Shown here: positions 32,673-41,789 of the stretch, in pieces
Layout of the letters: each line of letters starts with the position of its first letter
Numbering within the stretch: the first letter of the stretch is position 1
Assembly (NCBI GenBank): GCA_002328075.1
Contig: DCVT01000044.1
Span: 248,001-312,000, forward strand
From: Anaerolineales bacterium UBA2181
GTDB taxonomy: Bacteria > Chloroflexota > Anaerolineae > Promineifilales > UBA4811
DNA: 64,000 nucleotides
Reading direction: 5' to 3'
The notes under the pieces: generated by a model
Databases searched by the model: none
The model's input: only the letters and a program-made list of their open reading frames with translations
What the model was told of the DNA's origin: nothing
Made by a program: the position numbers and the translations under genes

Positions 32673-34108
32673 CGCCCAGGTCGCACCTCGTCCAGTCGTC
32701 GAATGGCCGCCGCCAAGGTCGAACCACCAACCTGTGGTGGGTGGTGGTGATCGGTGCTCTCAACCTGGCGGCAGTCATGCTGGTATGGTTTGCCAACGGG
32801 GTCTCCTCACCCGGTCCAGACCCTCTGTTGGCCCGGTGGCTCGCTGACCTGCCGTTTGGCAACCTACGGCCTCTGGCTGCCGCACTCCTGAAAGGATTTG
32901 GGCCACTGCTGGACTGGCGCTTGCTGCGGTATCTGGCAATCGCCAATATGGCCGCCTTCATTCCCGTGGCGTTTGGCGCCCGATTCATCCAGCAGCTGTA
33001 CCGCTTTGGGAGTTTCGCCATGGCGTCCTCCTACCTGAAGGACTCCATGTTTGACTCGGGTTCGCTGGTGCCGCATACCTCCGAGAGGGTCGGGGAACCG
33101 GAACACGGCCGATCCGCCGGGGAACGGGCTGCCCAAGTTCAGGACGGGAGGATGGTGCCCGTTGGACAGCATCACCGCTCGCTCTCATTGTTCCTGGCCG
33201 GTGGACCCGGTCTCGTGGTGACCCGACCGTACCATGCCGCTCAATTGGAGCGTGGCGGACAACTGGGCAGAGTCGTTGGGCCAGGCGCTGCGCGGTTGGG
33301 CCGACTCGAAAAGGTATACAGACTGGTTGATCTCCGCCAGATGACGCGCGCCCGGACCCTTTCCTCCCTCACGCGGGATGGAATCCGGGTAACGGTTGAA
33401 GTCACCGTCTTTTTCCGGCTTCGCGCTTTTCGTCCGGCATCCGATACGGCGCCCTATGTAGTCGATCCCGGTGCTGTTCGCCGCGTCACACAAGACACGG
33501 TGGTGGACGAGGCTGGCCTTGGGGTTTGGGAAGAACAGCCAATCCGGCTGGCAGCCGTGATCCTCAACAATCTTTTGGCGGCCTACCGTCTGGACGAATT
33601 GTACGAGCCCTTTGCGTCAGGCATTGAACCGCGAACCGCCATCCGCGACCGTCTCCTTCGCGAGCTAAGAAAACGAACCCGCGCCCAAGGCGTCGAGGTC
33701 ACACAGGTCTTGCTGGGCCCCTTTGAAACCCCGCCGGTGGTGACCGACCTATACCTGCAACGCCAGCGGACCGATCGCTACCATCGGCCAGCTGTATCCC
33801 CGCCTCTCAGCTCAGATGAGAGCCTCGAGTTGGACCGCGTTACCGCAGAAGCCAAGGAGCATTTTGTGTCCCGGCTAGTATCCGCAATTCGGCCAGAAGG
33901 CGTCCAGAATGGTGGCACGGACTATCCGACGTCCACAGCGCTTCGACTGGTGGATGCCCTGGAAGCATTGTGCACCGAGTCGGCCTGCTCGGCGGGAAAA
34001 GATAAGGCGTCGCTCGCGTTCCTGGCTGGCCTTCGGCGGCGGTTGGAGCCAGGTCACACCCAGGGCCAAGGGCAGGTCGCGCAGGATGATGCCAATGTGG
34101 CCGCATAG
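32669..34108 (+). CDS. SPFH-like membrane protein, second of a pair
   Basis: 479 residues. Two hydrophobic stretches near residues 24-44 and 85-115 precede a soluble part with SPFH character: LAGGPGLVVTRPYHAAQLER, YRLVDLRQMTRARTLSSLTR, then DGIRVTVEVTVFFRLRAF and a helical QPIRLAAVILNNLLAAYRLD. The domain order parallels the upstream protein, so these look like diverged paralogues that may hetero-oligomerise. The ATG at 32669 overlaps the previous stop; ATG 32645 is an alternative. No catalytic motif seen. Confidence 0.75.
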   Translation: MTPRSHLVQSSNGRRQGRTTNLWWVVVIGALNLAAVMLVWFANGVSSPGPDPLLARWLADLPFGNLRPLAAALLKGFGPLLDWRLLRYLAIANMAAFIPVAFGARFIQQLYRFGSFAMASSYLKDSMFDSGSLVPHTSERVGEPEHGRSAGERAAQVQDGRMVPVGQHHRSLSLFLAGGPGLVVTRPYHAAQLERGGQLGRVVGPGAARLGRLEKVYRLVDLRQMTRARTLSSLTRDGIRVTVEVTVFFRLRAFRPASDTAPYVVDPGAVRRVTQDTVVDEAGLGVWEEQPIRLAAVILNNLLAAYRLDELYEPFASGIEPRTAIRDRLLRELRKRTRAQGVEVTQVLLGPFETPPVVTDLYLQRQRTDRYHRPAVSPPLSSDESLELDRVTAEAKEHFVSRLVSAIRPEGVQNGGTDYPTSTALRLVDALEALCTESACSAGKDKASLAFLAGLRRRLEPGHTQGQGQVAQDDANVAA

Positions 34109-34261
34109 CCGCCCTGCAGGCCCTGCGTTGCGCGCATACCGGCGCCCGACGTCACGCACCGAGCATTCGCAACCAAGATGGTGATGACCAGGGTCCGGCT
34201 GAGCGACCGTTGTTGGCCACGTTGCATTGACCTTTGTTAGAGTTCGAAGGAAGGATAACCA

Positions 34262-35194
34262 ATGGCGGAACCGTATGTCCTGGTGGTTGGAATGTCCTGT
34301 TTGGATATGAAGGGACGGGCATCCGATCAGCTGTTGCCCGGGACATCCGTTCCGGGGACGGTACGCGTAAGCCACGGCGGCGTGGGCCGCAACATTGCGG
34401 AAAACCTGGCCCGGCTCGGAGTTCGCACGGCTCTCATTTCGGCAGTTGGAGAGGACCGCTCAGGTCAACGAATTCTTGCCCAGGCGACCGAGGTAGGGAT
34501 CGAGACCGAAGGGATGGTGGTGGTGCCCGGAACTTCCACGGGAGCTTACCTTGCTCTGCTGCACCCCGATGGAACCCGCGCCTATGCCATCGATGATACT
34601 CATATCGGCGCCAGTATCACGCCGCGGCACATCACCAATCACCGCCGACTCATGCGCGACGCCACAATGGCCGTGGTGGACGCAAATGTGTCACCGGCCG
34701 CCTTGACGACGCTTTTCCGCCTGGCTGGGCAGTATGGAGTTCCAGTGTGCGCCGACTCCACGTCGGTCGCTCTGGCACCCCGTCTACAACCGCACCTGTC
34801 ACAATTGCTGTTGATCACCCCCAACGTGCGCGAAGCAGAGATCCTCTGTCAGCAGCGCATAAAAACAGGGGACCGAGACGCGGCCTTGGCTGCTTGCCGC
34901 TGCATGGTCGCACAGGGGGTGCAGACAGCCGTCATCACCATGGCGGAAGAGGGTCTGTGCTACGCCACCTTGCACGAAAGTGGGTACGTTCCAGCATTGC
35001 TGACCGAGGTGATCGACCCGACCGGCGGGGGCGATGCCCTGACGGCAGCCATTGTTTTCGCGTTGCTGAACCAGATCCCGGTCTCGGAGGCCATGCGGCT
35101 CGGTTGTTCGGCTGCCAGCCTCACCATTGCATGTGACCAGACAGTCGTTCCCGGCTTAACATTGGAGCTATTGTACGACCACCTCAGCGTTTAG
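34262..35194 (+). CDS. PfkB-family carbohydrate/nucleoside kinase
   Basis: 310 residues. N-terminal VSHGGVGRNIAENLARLG is the PfkB signature 1, and LLITPNVREAEIL and DPTGGGDALTAAIVFAL give the second signature with the catalytic Asp. The anion-hole motif usually written GAGD reads GGGD. The lid and the MVVVPGTSTGAYLALLHPDG segment suggest a pseudouridine-kinase or ribokinase-like subgroup. The ATG follows a strong AAGGAAGGA site. It is 30 bases upstream of the polyprenol-kinase-like gene and probably on one transcript with it. Confidence 0.9.
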   Translation: MAEPYVLVVGMSCLDMKGRASDQLLPGTSVPGTVRVSHGGVGRNIAENLARLGVRTALISAVGEDRSGQRILAQATEVGIETEGMVVVPGTSTGAYLALLHPDGTRAYAIDDTHIGASITPRHITNHRRLMRDATMAVVDANVSPAALTTLFRLAGQYGVPVCADSTSVALAPRLQPHLSQLLLITPNVREAEILCQQRIKTGDRDAALAACRCMVAQGVQTAVITMAEEGLCYATLHESGYVPALLTEVIDPTGGGDALTAAIVFALLNQIPVSEAMRLGCSAASLTIACDQTVVPGLTLELLYDHLSV

Positions 35195-35224
35195 GCCGGG
35201 TCAGGCGCAAGACGGAGGTTCATC

Positions 35225-35878
35225 ATGTCCCCTTGGTTAGCTCTGGTTATCTCTTTCGCGTATGTGTTTTTGGTGCTGGCGATAGGCGAAGGTTTGCGCC
35301 GGCGGCTTGGCTACAGCTCTGACTTTACCCGGAAGTTTATCCACGTGGGCGTGGGCATGTTTAGCTTGTTGGCCGTGTTTATCTTTGAACGCCGGGAATG
35401 GGCCATCATCCCGCCAACTGCCTTTATCCTCATAAACTTGCTGGACTGGCGTTTTGGGCTGCTGCAGGCCATGACCAGTTCTGACCGCTCAAACTTGGGC
35501 ACGGTCTACTTTCCCATTTCCTTCGCGGTCATTATCTGGTTCCTCTGGGACCATCCGGGGTTGTTGGTTGGCAGCCTGATGCCACTCACCTGGGGGGACG
35601 CCATGGCAGCCGTGATCGGTCGCCGGCTGGGCCGGCACCATTATACGGTCCTGGGTTCCACGCGTAGCCTGGAGGGTAGCCTCGCACTACTGGTGTGCGC
35701 CGCGCTGCCAACCAGCCTGGCACTGGCCCTGTTTGGTGTCACCAACTGGCTACCCGTGGCTTGCGTGGTGGCGGTGGGCGCCACTGTGGCGGAAGCTCTC
35801 TCCCCCTGGGGCACCGACAACCTCACGATTCCAGCGGTCTCCGCAGCACTACTCGCCTGGTTAGCCGTTGGAGGGTGA
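35225..35878 (+). CDS. Phytol/dolichol kinase-like membrane protein
   Basis: 217 residues with about seven hydrophobic helices. FTRKFIHVGVGMFSLL near residue 37, MPLTWGDAMAAVIGRRLGRH near 120, STRSLEGSLALL and a late ATVAEALSPWGTDNLTIP are the conserved steps of the SEC59/VTE5 group, which phosphorylates polyprenols or phytol using CTP in membranes. The substrate here is unknown. An ACGGAGG ribosome site precedes the ATG. Its last 18 bases overlap the convergent YhaM-like gene. Confidence 0.85.
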   Translation: MSPWLALVISFAYVFLVLAIGEGLRRRLGYSSDFTRKFIHVGVGMFSLLAVFIFERREWAIIPPTAFILINLLDWRFGLLQAMTSSDRSNLGTVYFPISFAVIIWFLWDHPGLLVGSLMPLTWGDAMAAVIGRRLGRHHYTVLGSTRSLEGSLALLVCAALPTSLALALFGVTNWLPVACVVAVGATVAEALSPWGTDNLTIPAVSAALLAWLAVGG

Positions 35879-36814
35879 GGGCTTGCGCATCAGTTCAATC
35901 CCAAACATTGGACTGCGCGACGACCAGCTGCTCTCACCCGGTTCAGCCAGGACGTGATCCAGGAATCCCTGCACTCGGCTGTCGAGCAGGTCGAGTTGGT
36001 GCAGGATCACCGCTTCCAGGGTGCGCGGCAACACGGGTGATCCCCATTCAAGGGTGCCTTGGTGGCTCACGACCAGATGAAGTAGTTGCTGCAACAGCTC
36101 GTCTGGAAAGCCATCAATCGCGGCGGCTGCGTTTTGCACCACGATGGCTCCGCGCGCCACATGCCCAATCAATCGCTCCGTGTCCGTGATGGGGAATGAG
36201 GGTGACGGTTGATAGGCAAACACTTTACCCACGTCGTGCAAGAGAATGCCCGCATACAAAAGGTCTTGATCCACCAAGGGGTAGTGGCCGGCCACCAGCC
36301 GGCCAATGGATACCATGGAGAGCACGTGCTGCAGCAAGCCGCCGACATACGCATGGTGCATGGTCGTGGCGGCTGGCGCATCGACAAAACGGCGCAGAAA
36401 CGTAGGCTCCAGCAGCACCGCGCTGACCAGCCGATCAAGGGGCTCACGCAGATTCGCCACGACGCTGCGCAACTCGTCCGCCATCTCGTCGCGATCACGC
36501 TGGCTGCACGTCGTATAATCGGCCATGCTATCCGGTTGATACGGTTGCAGATCAACGGCTGCCACTTGCAGGCGCCCATTGTACAGGCGGACCTTGCCAG
36601 TGACCAGCACCACCCGGCCGGGAAGGCAGCTCTCCACGACATGCGCAGGAACACTCCAAAACACACCACTCACCTGGCCGGTCGCATCGGCCAAGGTGAA
36701 AAGGAGAAAAGACCGGCCGTCTTTCGTTTCCCGTTGTATGACTTCTGCCAGTAAAAACGGCTGATCGAATAGGTCCGTATCGGCCTGCAATTGCCTGACG
36801 AAAATGCTCTTCAT
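35861..36814 (-). CDS. YhaM-type 3'-5' exoribonuclease (OB-fold plus HD domain)
   Basis: 317 residues. Residues about 15-95 are a nucleic-acid-binding OB fold (FLLAEVIQRETKDGRSFLLF, SGVFWSVPAHV). From 145 on is a metal-dependent HD domain: AATTMHHAYVGGLLQHVLSM, then ILLHDVGKVFAYQ (the HD pair), HVARGAIVV and LHLVVSHQGTLEWGSPV. This is the YhaM/CBF1 arrangement. A GAGGT lies 4 bases before the ATG at 36814. It probably degrades or trims RNA in the cytoplasm. Confidence 0.9.
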   Translation of the reverse strand: MKSIFVRQLQADTDLFDQPFLLAEVIQRETKDGRSFLLFTLADATGQVSGVFWSVPAHVVESCLPGRVVLVTGKVRLYNGRLQVAAVDLQPYQPDSMADYTTCSQRDRDEMADELRSVVANLREPLDRLVSAVLLEPTFLRRFVDAPAATTMHHAYVGGLLQHVLSMVSIGRLVAGHYPLVDQDLLYAGILLHDVGKVFAYQPSPSFPITDTERLIGHVARGAIVVQNAAAAIDGFPDELLQQLLHLVVSHQGTLEWGSPVLPRTLEAVILHQLDLLDSRVQGFLDHVLAEPGESSWSSRSPMFGIELMRKPSPSNG

Positions 36815-36855
36815 AAAGACCTCGCTTCCAGACCCCAGTCCGATGGGCAGACCGA

Positions 36856-36884
36856 ATGATACACCGCCGGGGGGACAATCGCAA
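36856..36884 (-). promoter_or_regulatory. Promoter of the YhaM-like gene
   Basis: Minus strand TTGCGA (36884-36879), 17-base spacer, TATCAT (36861-36856); predicted leader of about 35 bases. Confidence 0.45.
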
Positions 36885-36964
36885 ACCGAACCATCCGACC
36901 GGCTCAATGGTACAATTATCATGCTCTTGTAAAGCCGACCCGTCGTTTCTGTTAGGAGGCTCCC

Positions 36965-38719
36965 GTGGTGGAAAAAACACGCAACCGGTGGATGTTCGCC
37001 GGCTTTGTCTTGTTGGCTTTGATCGCTATGTGCGGCTGTAGCGTGGAACCACCCCGCGGAAGGAAACCGTCGCCGGATTGGAGCCGGGGGCACTACCTAG
37101 GACAGTTTGTCAGCGGTTCCACCACCGTTGCCCTGGACCAGACAGGCGGTGATGTCTTGGCTGTGTGGCCGATCCGGATTCGAGGCGAATCCGCCATCCA
37201 GTTCGTCAGGTTCACCAACGATGCCAAGCTACTGCAAGACCGAGAGTTGGACCTGCCGGCAGGGAATCTGCGGTCGCCCAAGCTGCTCAAGGCCGCCGAC
37301 GGCCGCTTTCACCTTGTCTGGGCAAGCCGCGTCGCAGGTCGGGCCAACTGGGTGCTGTCGCACTGCTTGCTCGACAACGACGGAACGGTGATCAGTCCGA
37401 TTACCCAATTGAACGCAGAGAACTCTCAGATTGGTGGCTACGACGCCTGCTCCGACTCGGCCGGAAGGTTGTTCGCCGTCTGGGACAATGGCGACGCCGG
37501 CGGCATATCTGGCGCATGGATTGGTTCGGATGGGAACCTAGAAGCAGCGCCGTTCACTGTGGCTGACGGTGGGCAACGTCCATCCGTCAGGGCAGACAAC
37601 GCTGGAGTTTGGCACCTGGCCTGGTTGGACGCCACGGCAATCCTGTACCAGGCAGTCCCGGCCACAGAAGGTCATACCGTACCAATCCCGGTGGCCTATC
37701 GTGGCGGCGGCACAGGAGTCTCGCTGGTGGGACCCGAGATCGGCCTCTCGGACGGCTGGGTTTATGTCCTCTGGTATCTCCAGAATCAATCCGGACTGGA
37801 GGCTGGGACAGCCCGGACCGAGTTCGTTGCCTTTCCCAAGGGATCGCCCAATGCTGCGAATCCACTGACGGTGGGGCTCTCCCGTGCCGAGGTGCTCGAA
37901 TACCAAGCCTACACAGGCGACCTTGCGCTGACGCAGATCGTTCTGCCGGCTTTGCCCCAATTCCAGAGCGACTTTACCTATGGCCCAGAGGCCGCTTACG
38001 GTGAGAGGACCGAGTTAGCAGTGGCGCTCACCGTCTACCAGGAGTACCAACAGGAGGTGTATGCGCAGACGGCGGTGGCCCTTTTCAAAAACGGCTCGAT
38101 GATAGGCTACCAACCGGCTTCAAAGACCGAAGGGCTTTCCCAAGAGGCCGCGCTGGCGACGGACACGGCCGGAAACCTGTATATGACCTGGCGGGAAGGG
38201 GCTGGCGGGAATCGCGTTTATTATGCCACATCCAATCCGACTGCCCGGGCCAGCCTCGACCGTCTGGATTCGCAGGATGTCCTCCAGGCCACGCTTCGCG
38301 GCAGCATGGAGGGTCTGTCCAGCCTGGCGATGCTTCCGTTTGCGCTGGTATGGCTGGCGCCGGGATTCATCCTGCTGATCCTCGTCGAGATGGTCTGGCC
38401 ACAGGAAAGGCAATCACACGAAATCAACCGGGTCATCCTGAGCATAGCCGTCATCGTCTACATCGCGTTCAAAGTGCTTCTGTTCCCCACCATCATCACT
38501 TACGTGCCCTTGACCGCGTGGTTGGACCTACCGGCAGCCGTGGGTGCAGCGCTCCAGGTGGTGGTCCCGGTTTTGACGTTGGGTCTGGGTCTACTGGTAG
38601 CCCTTCTGTTGCGCCGGAACCGGTCCGAGTCCAACCTGTTGTTCTACGTCGCGACGACGGGTGTGGATGCAGTCCTCACCCTGATGCTGTACGGAGTGAA
38701 TTTTTGGACCCTTGTCTGA
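36965..38719 (+). CDS. Lipoprotein-like beta-propeller protein with C-terminal membrane helices
   Basis: 584 residues. The N-terminus (KTRNRWMF, hydrophobic core, then MCGCSV) looks like a lipoprotein signal, though the lipobox is imperfect. Residues about 45-420 contain repeated strand patterns with Asp-box-like turns, such as KAADGRFHLVWASRV, DSAGRLFAVWDNGDAG, NAGVWHLAWLDATA and DTAGNLYMTWREGAGG, as in a sialidase-like propeller. About four hydrophobic helices occupy residues 450-580. The GTG at 36965 has GGAGG 5 bases upstream. I do not know its role; the fold suggests extracellular binding. Confidence 0.8.
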   Translation: MVEKTRNRWMFAGFVLLALIAMCGCSVEPPRGRKPSPDWSRGHYLGQFVSGSTTVALDQTGGDVLAVWPIRIRGESAIQFVRFTNDAKLLQDRELDLPAGNLRSPKLLKAADGRFHLVWASRVAGRANWVLSHCLLDNDGTVISPITQLNAENSQIGGYDACSDSAGRLFAVWDNGDAGGISGAWIGSDGNLEAAPFTVADGGQRPSVRADNAGVWHLAWLDATAILYQAVPATEGHTVPIPVAYRGGGTGVSLVGPEIGLSDGWVYVLWYLQNQSGLEAGTARTEFVAFPKGSPNAANPLTVGLSRAEVLEYQAYTGDLALTQIVLPALPQFQSDFTYGPEAAYGERTELAVALTVYQEYQQEVYAQTAVALFKNGSMIGYQPASKTEGLSQEAALATDTAGNLYMTWREGAGGNRVYYATSNPTARASLDRLDSQDVLQATLRGSMEGLSSLAMLPFALVWLAPGFILLILVEMVWPQERQSHEINRVILSIAVIVYIAFKVLLFPTIITYVPLTAWLDLPAAVGAALQVVVPVLTLGLGLLVALLLRRNRSESNLLFYVATTGVDAVLTLMLYGVNFWTLV

Positions 38720-38785
38720 CGCGTCCGCAGGCCAGAGATTGGTTGATTCGATTTCGCTAGACGTCCTGTCGGCCGGGGCGGCACA

Positions 38786-39820
38786 TCACGTCGCGCTGCC
38801 TTGCGCCAGGCGCCAGCCGTACTGCTGGCAGTAATACTCTTTGTATTCGCCGGTCTTGATCTTGCGCCACCACCACTCGTTGTCCACGTACCACCTAACG
38901 GTCAACTCGATGGCTTGGGCGCAGGAGTGCTCTGGTTCCCATCCTAGCGCCCTAATCTGGCTCACGTCAACGCTGTAACGCCGGTCATGGCCCTCGCGGT
39001 CGGGCACCCGCCGAATCAGCGTAGAAGGTTTGCCCAGCAGCTCCAGGATCAGGTGCGTCATGTCTAGGTTGCGCATTTCCGTGCCGGTTCCCACGTTGTA
39101 GATCCGCCCCGGTGTACCTTGACGCAGCACCAGATCCACCGCCTCGCAATGGTCCAAAACGTACTGGTAATCGCGCACCTGCAGCCCGTCGCCGTACAAC
39201 GGAAGTGGTTCATCGTCCATTGCATTGGTCACAAAAAGCGGCACCACCTTCTCCGGATACTGATACGGGCCAATGTTGTTGGTACCTCGGGTGATGGTCA
39301 CCGGCAGGCCGTAGGTGACGTGATAGGCCTGCACCATCAGGTCTGCGCCCGCCTTGCTGGCTGCATACGGGCTGCGCGGCGCCACCGGATCCGTCTCGCG
39401 GGACGCGCCCACGGGCACATCTCCATATACCTCGTCGGTAGAGATCTGGTGAAACCGCTCCACGGCCAACTTGCGTGACGCCTCCAACAGGACATACGTG
39501 CCATACACGTCGGTGCGGATAAAGGAATCCGGATCCATGATGGACCGATCCACATGCGTCTCCGCGGCAAAATTGACCACGGTGTCAAGCTGATAGGTCC
39601 GGATGGTCTCTTCTACTGCCGCTGCGGTGCAGATATCGCCCCGCACAAATTCGTAACGCCCGGCGAACGCGTCACCCAGGTCACGAAGGTTATCCAGGTT
39701 CCCGGCGTAGGTCAGTTTGTCATAGACCAGTACGAACAGGTCCGGGTACCGCTGTAAAAGATGACGGGCAAAATTGGAGCCAATAAAACCGGCCCCACCA
39801 GTGATCATCAATCGTTTCAT
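38786..39820 (-). CDS. rfbB: dTDP-glucose 4,6-dehydratase
   Basis: 344 residues. Converts dTDP-glucose to the 4-keto-6-deoxy sugar. NAD-binding GGAGFIGSNFARHLL, the AAETHVDRSI loop, catalytic STDEVYGD (Thr-Asp-Glu), YAASKAGAD (Tyr-x3-Lys) and the substrate-binding NNIGPYQYPEK are all intact. The ATG overlaps the stop of the upstream thymidylyltransferase gene by 4 bases. Together they supply dTDP-deoxysugars for cell-surface glycans. The later rmlC and rmlD steps are not in this window. Confidence 0.96.
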   Translation of the reverse strand: MKRLMITGGAGFIGSNFARHLLQRYPDLFVLVYDKLTYAGNLDNLRDLGDAFAGRYEFVRGDICTAAAVEETIRTYQLDTVVNFAAETHVDRSIMDPDSFIRTDVYGTYVLLEASRKLAVERFHQISTDEVYGDVPVGASRETDPVAPRSPYAASKAGADLMVQAYHVTYGLPVTITRGTNNIGPYQYPEKVVPLFVTNAMDDEPLPLYGDGLQVRDYQYVLDHCEAVDLVLRQGTPGRIYNVGTGTEMRNLDMTHLILELLGKPSTLIRRVPDREGHDRRYSVDVSQIRALGWEPEHSCAQAIELTVRWYVDNEWWWRKIKTGEYKEYYCQQYGWRLAQGSAT

Positions 39821-40896
39821 GCCGCACCGTTCAAAATGCCAACCTGGCTGTAATCACCCAACATCAGTTTGTGCGCCTTGGGTTTCATCGGCGAACGCTC
39901 TATCACCACCCACCGGCCGATCAGGCTATCCTGTATCCGCGCTGGGATATCGCTGATGCGGCTATTTTCCAGCACTATGGACCGCTCAATTTCGCTGTTG
40001 GTGATAGTCACCTCGTGGTAGATGGACGTATATGGTCCCACGTAGCTGTTGACAAGGCGCGTGTTGCGGCCAATCGCCGCCGGACCCCGCACAACGCTGT
40101 TGATAATCTCGGCCCCGCGCTCGATGGTCACATGGTGCCCCACCTGTGAGTCTCGATCCACGTACCCATCGACAACGTGCTGCATCTCCTCCAACACCAA
40201 GCCGTTTGCCTCCAGCAGATCCTCCATCTTCCCGGTGTCAATCCACCAACCCTGGTGCACATAGGGGTACACTCGATAACCCGCGGTCACCAGCCACTGG
40301 ATGGCATCGGTGATTTCGAGTTCGCCGCGCCACGACGGTTGAATGTTTTCCACTGCCTCGAACACGTGATGATCGAACATGTAGATGCCCACGAGCGCCA
40401 AATCGCTGGGCGGATTCTTGGGCTTTTCCACCAGCTGAACAATCCGACCATCGTCGCTCAACTCGGCAACCCCGTAACGCTCTGGATGTTGAACCCGCGT
40501 CAGGACAATCTGGCTGTTCCAGTCGCTCTGGGCAAACTGGGCGATGAGGGGACTGATCCCACCCTGAATCACATTGTCGCCCAGGAACATGACAAACCGG
40601 TCGTCGCCCAGGAAATCACGCGAGATCTTGACAGCGTGCGCCAGGCCGAGCGGCGCATCCTGATGGATGTAGGTGATGTCAACCCCCCAGCGGTTGCCCA
40701 AACCAACCGCCTGGCGGATCTCTTCGGCAGTGTCGCCCACGACGATGCCGATTTCGCCGACCCCGGCTTCACGAATCGCCTCAATCACCCGAAATAGCAC
40801 GGGTTTGTTAGCAACCGGGATTAATTGCTTGGCACTGGTAAAGGTAAGGGGGTACAGGCGGGTCCCCTTCCCGCCGGCGAGGATCAGACCTTTCAT
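39817..40896 (-). CDS. rmlA: Glucose-1-phosphate thymidylyltransferase, long form
   Basis: 359 residues. Makes dTDP-glucose from dTTP and glucose-1-phosphate. LILAGGKGTRLYPLTFTSAK is the nucleotide-binding start, FLGDNVIQGG the metal-binding segment and YGVAELSDDGRIVQLVEKPK the sugar-binding part. Residues about 245-355 are an extra left-handed beta-helix of hexapeptide repeats (VGHHVTIERGAEIINSVV), found in the long Chloroflexota/archaeal-type RmlA. An AAAGGAG lies upstream of the ATG at 40896. It is the first gene of the rmlA-rmlB operon. Confidence 0.95.
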   Translation of the reverse strand: MKGLILAGGKGTRLYPLTFTSAKQLIPVANKPVLFRVIEAIREAGVGEIGIVVGDTAEEIRQAVGLGNRWGVDITYIHQDAPLGLAHAVKISRDFLGDDRFVMFLGDNVIQGGISPLIAQFAQSDWNSQIVLTRVQHPERYGVAELSDDGRIVQLVEKPKNPPSDLALVGIYMFDHHVFEAVENIQPSWRGELEITDAIQWLVTAGYRVYPYVHQGWWIDTGKMEDLLEANGLVLEEMQHVVDGYVDRDSQVGHHVTIERGAEIINSVVRGPAAIGRNTRLVNSYVGPYTSIYHEVTITNSEIERSIVLENSRISDIPARIQDSLIGRWVVIERSPMKPKAHKLMLGDYSQVGILNGAA

Positions 40897-40924
40897 GTCT
40901 TTGCTCCTTTGCAGGTTTTCCCAG

Positions 40925-40952
40925 ATTGTACTGGTGCAAGCGATAAAGTCAA
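40925..40952 (-). promoter_or_regulatory. Promoter of rmlA-rmlB
   Basis: Minus strand TTGACT (40952-40947), 16-base spacer, TACAAT (40930-40925); about 28 bases before the rmlA ATG. Confidence 0.5.
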
Positions 40953-41037
40953 GCAGGTGTCGGTGTTGCGGATGGCACCCAACGGCCAATCGTGTGGGTA
41001 CCGGACGGTCGTTGCCAAAACAAGGATCCGTAGGCGC

Positions 41038-41065
41038 TTGCCCGCGCGCCTGCAGGGTGTATAAT
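41038..41065 (+). promoter_or_regulatory. Promoter of rdgB (leaderless)
   Basis: TTGCCC (41038-41043), 16-base spacer, perfect TATAAT (41060-41065). The ATG at 41074 is 8 bases after the -10 and has no ribosome site, so the mRNA should begin at the start codon. Confidence 0.55.
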
Positions 41066-41073
41066 GAAATCGG

Positions 41074-41682
41074 ATGGAGCTCCTCATTGCCACCCATAAT
41101 CCGGGCAAGTACCGGGAATACGCCCGACTGCTAAGCGGGCTGCCCGTGCGTTGTATCAGCCCGGCCGCGGCAGAAACCTTGCTGCACGTGGATGAGAGCG
41201 GGGCCAGCTTCCGTGAGAACGCGAGCCTCAAAGCGGTGGCAAATGCAGTCGCCAGCAACCGCCTGACGCTGGCCGACGATTCAGGGCTAGAGGTGGACGC
41301 TTTGCAGGGACGGCCGGGGGTGCATTCAGCTCGTTACGGCGGTCCTGGCCTGACAGATACCGAACGCTGGCAACTATTGCTCAGCGAGATGAAGCGGGTT
41401 CCCTGGGCGGAACGGACCGCCCGATTTCGATGCGTGATTGCCCTGGCAACACCGTCAGGACAGGTGCGCGTGGCCGACGGCTGCTGCGAGGGGTTGATTG
41501 CTTTTCAAGCAGCCGGCGACAACGGCTTTGGTTACGACCCTATCTTTTGGCTTCCCGAGCTCGGTTGCACCATGGCCCAACTGGACGAGGAAACCAAAAA
41601 CCAAATCAGTCACCGCGCCCGGGCGGCATCGCTTGCCCGACCGTTGATAGATCGGCTCGCCCGGGCAGCGGGCAGCTCTTGA
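41074..41682 (+). CDS. rdgB: Non-canonical purine NTP pyrophosphatase (RdgB/HAM1)
   Basis: 202 residues. Hydrolyses ITP, XTP and dITP to keep deaminated purines out of nucleic acids. The opening ELLIATHNPGKYREY, LTLADDSGLEVDALQGRPGV and GVHSARYGG, and the later GFGYDPIFWLPELGCTMAQL are the standard Ham1 steps, followed by KNQISHRARA. The ATG at 41074 begins the conserved first strand. It is divergent from rmlA. Confidence 0.96.
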   Translation: MELLIATHNPGKYREYARLLSGLPVRCISPAAAETLLHVDESGASFRENASLKAVANAVASNRLTLADDSGLEVDALQGRPGVHSARYGGPGLTDTERWQLLLSEMKRVPWAERTARFRCVIALATPSGQVRVADGCCEGLIAFQAAGDNGFGYDPIFWLPELGCTMAQLDEETKNQISHRARAASLARPLIDRLARAAGSS

Positions 41683-41687
41683 CCCAT

Positions 41688-41716
41688 TTGTGCCACATCC
41701 TTACCTATGCTATACT
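41688..41716 (+). promoter_or_regulatory. Promoter of the serine hydrolase gene
   Basis: TTGTGC (41688-41693), 17-base spacer, TATACT (41711-41716), about 75 bases before the GTG at 41790. Confidence 0.45.
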
Positions 41717-41789
41717 CTAGGATGCACCGCCTCGAACGGAGACGGTGCTTTTGTGAGTTGGTGATTGCGATGGACGAGGAGATTGTGTA

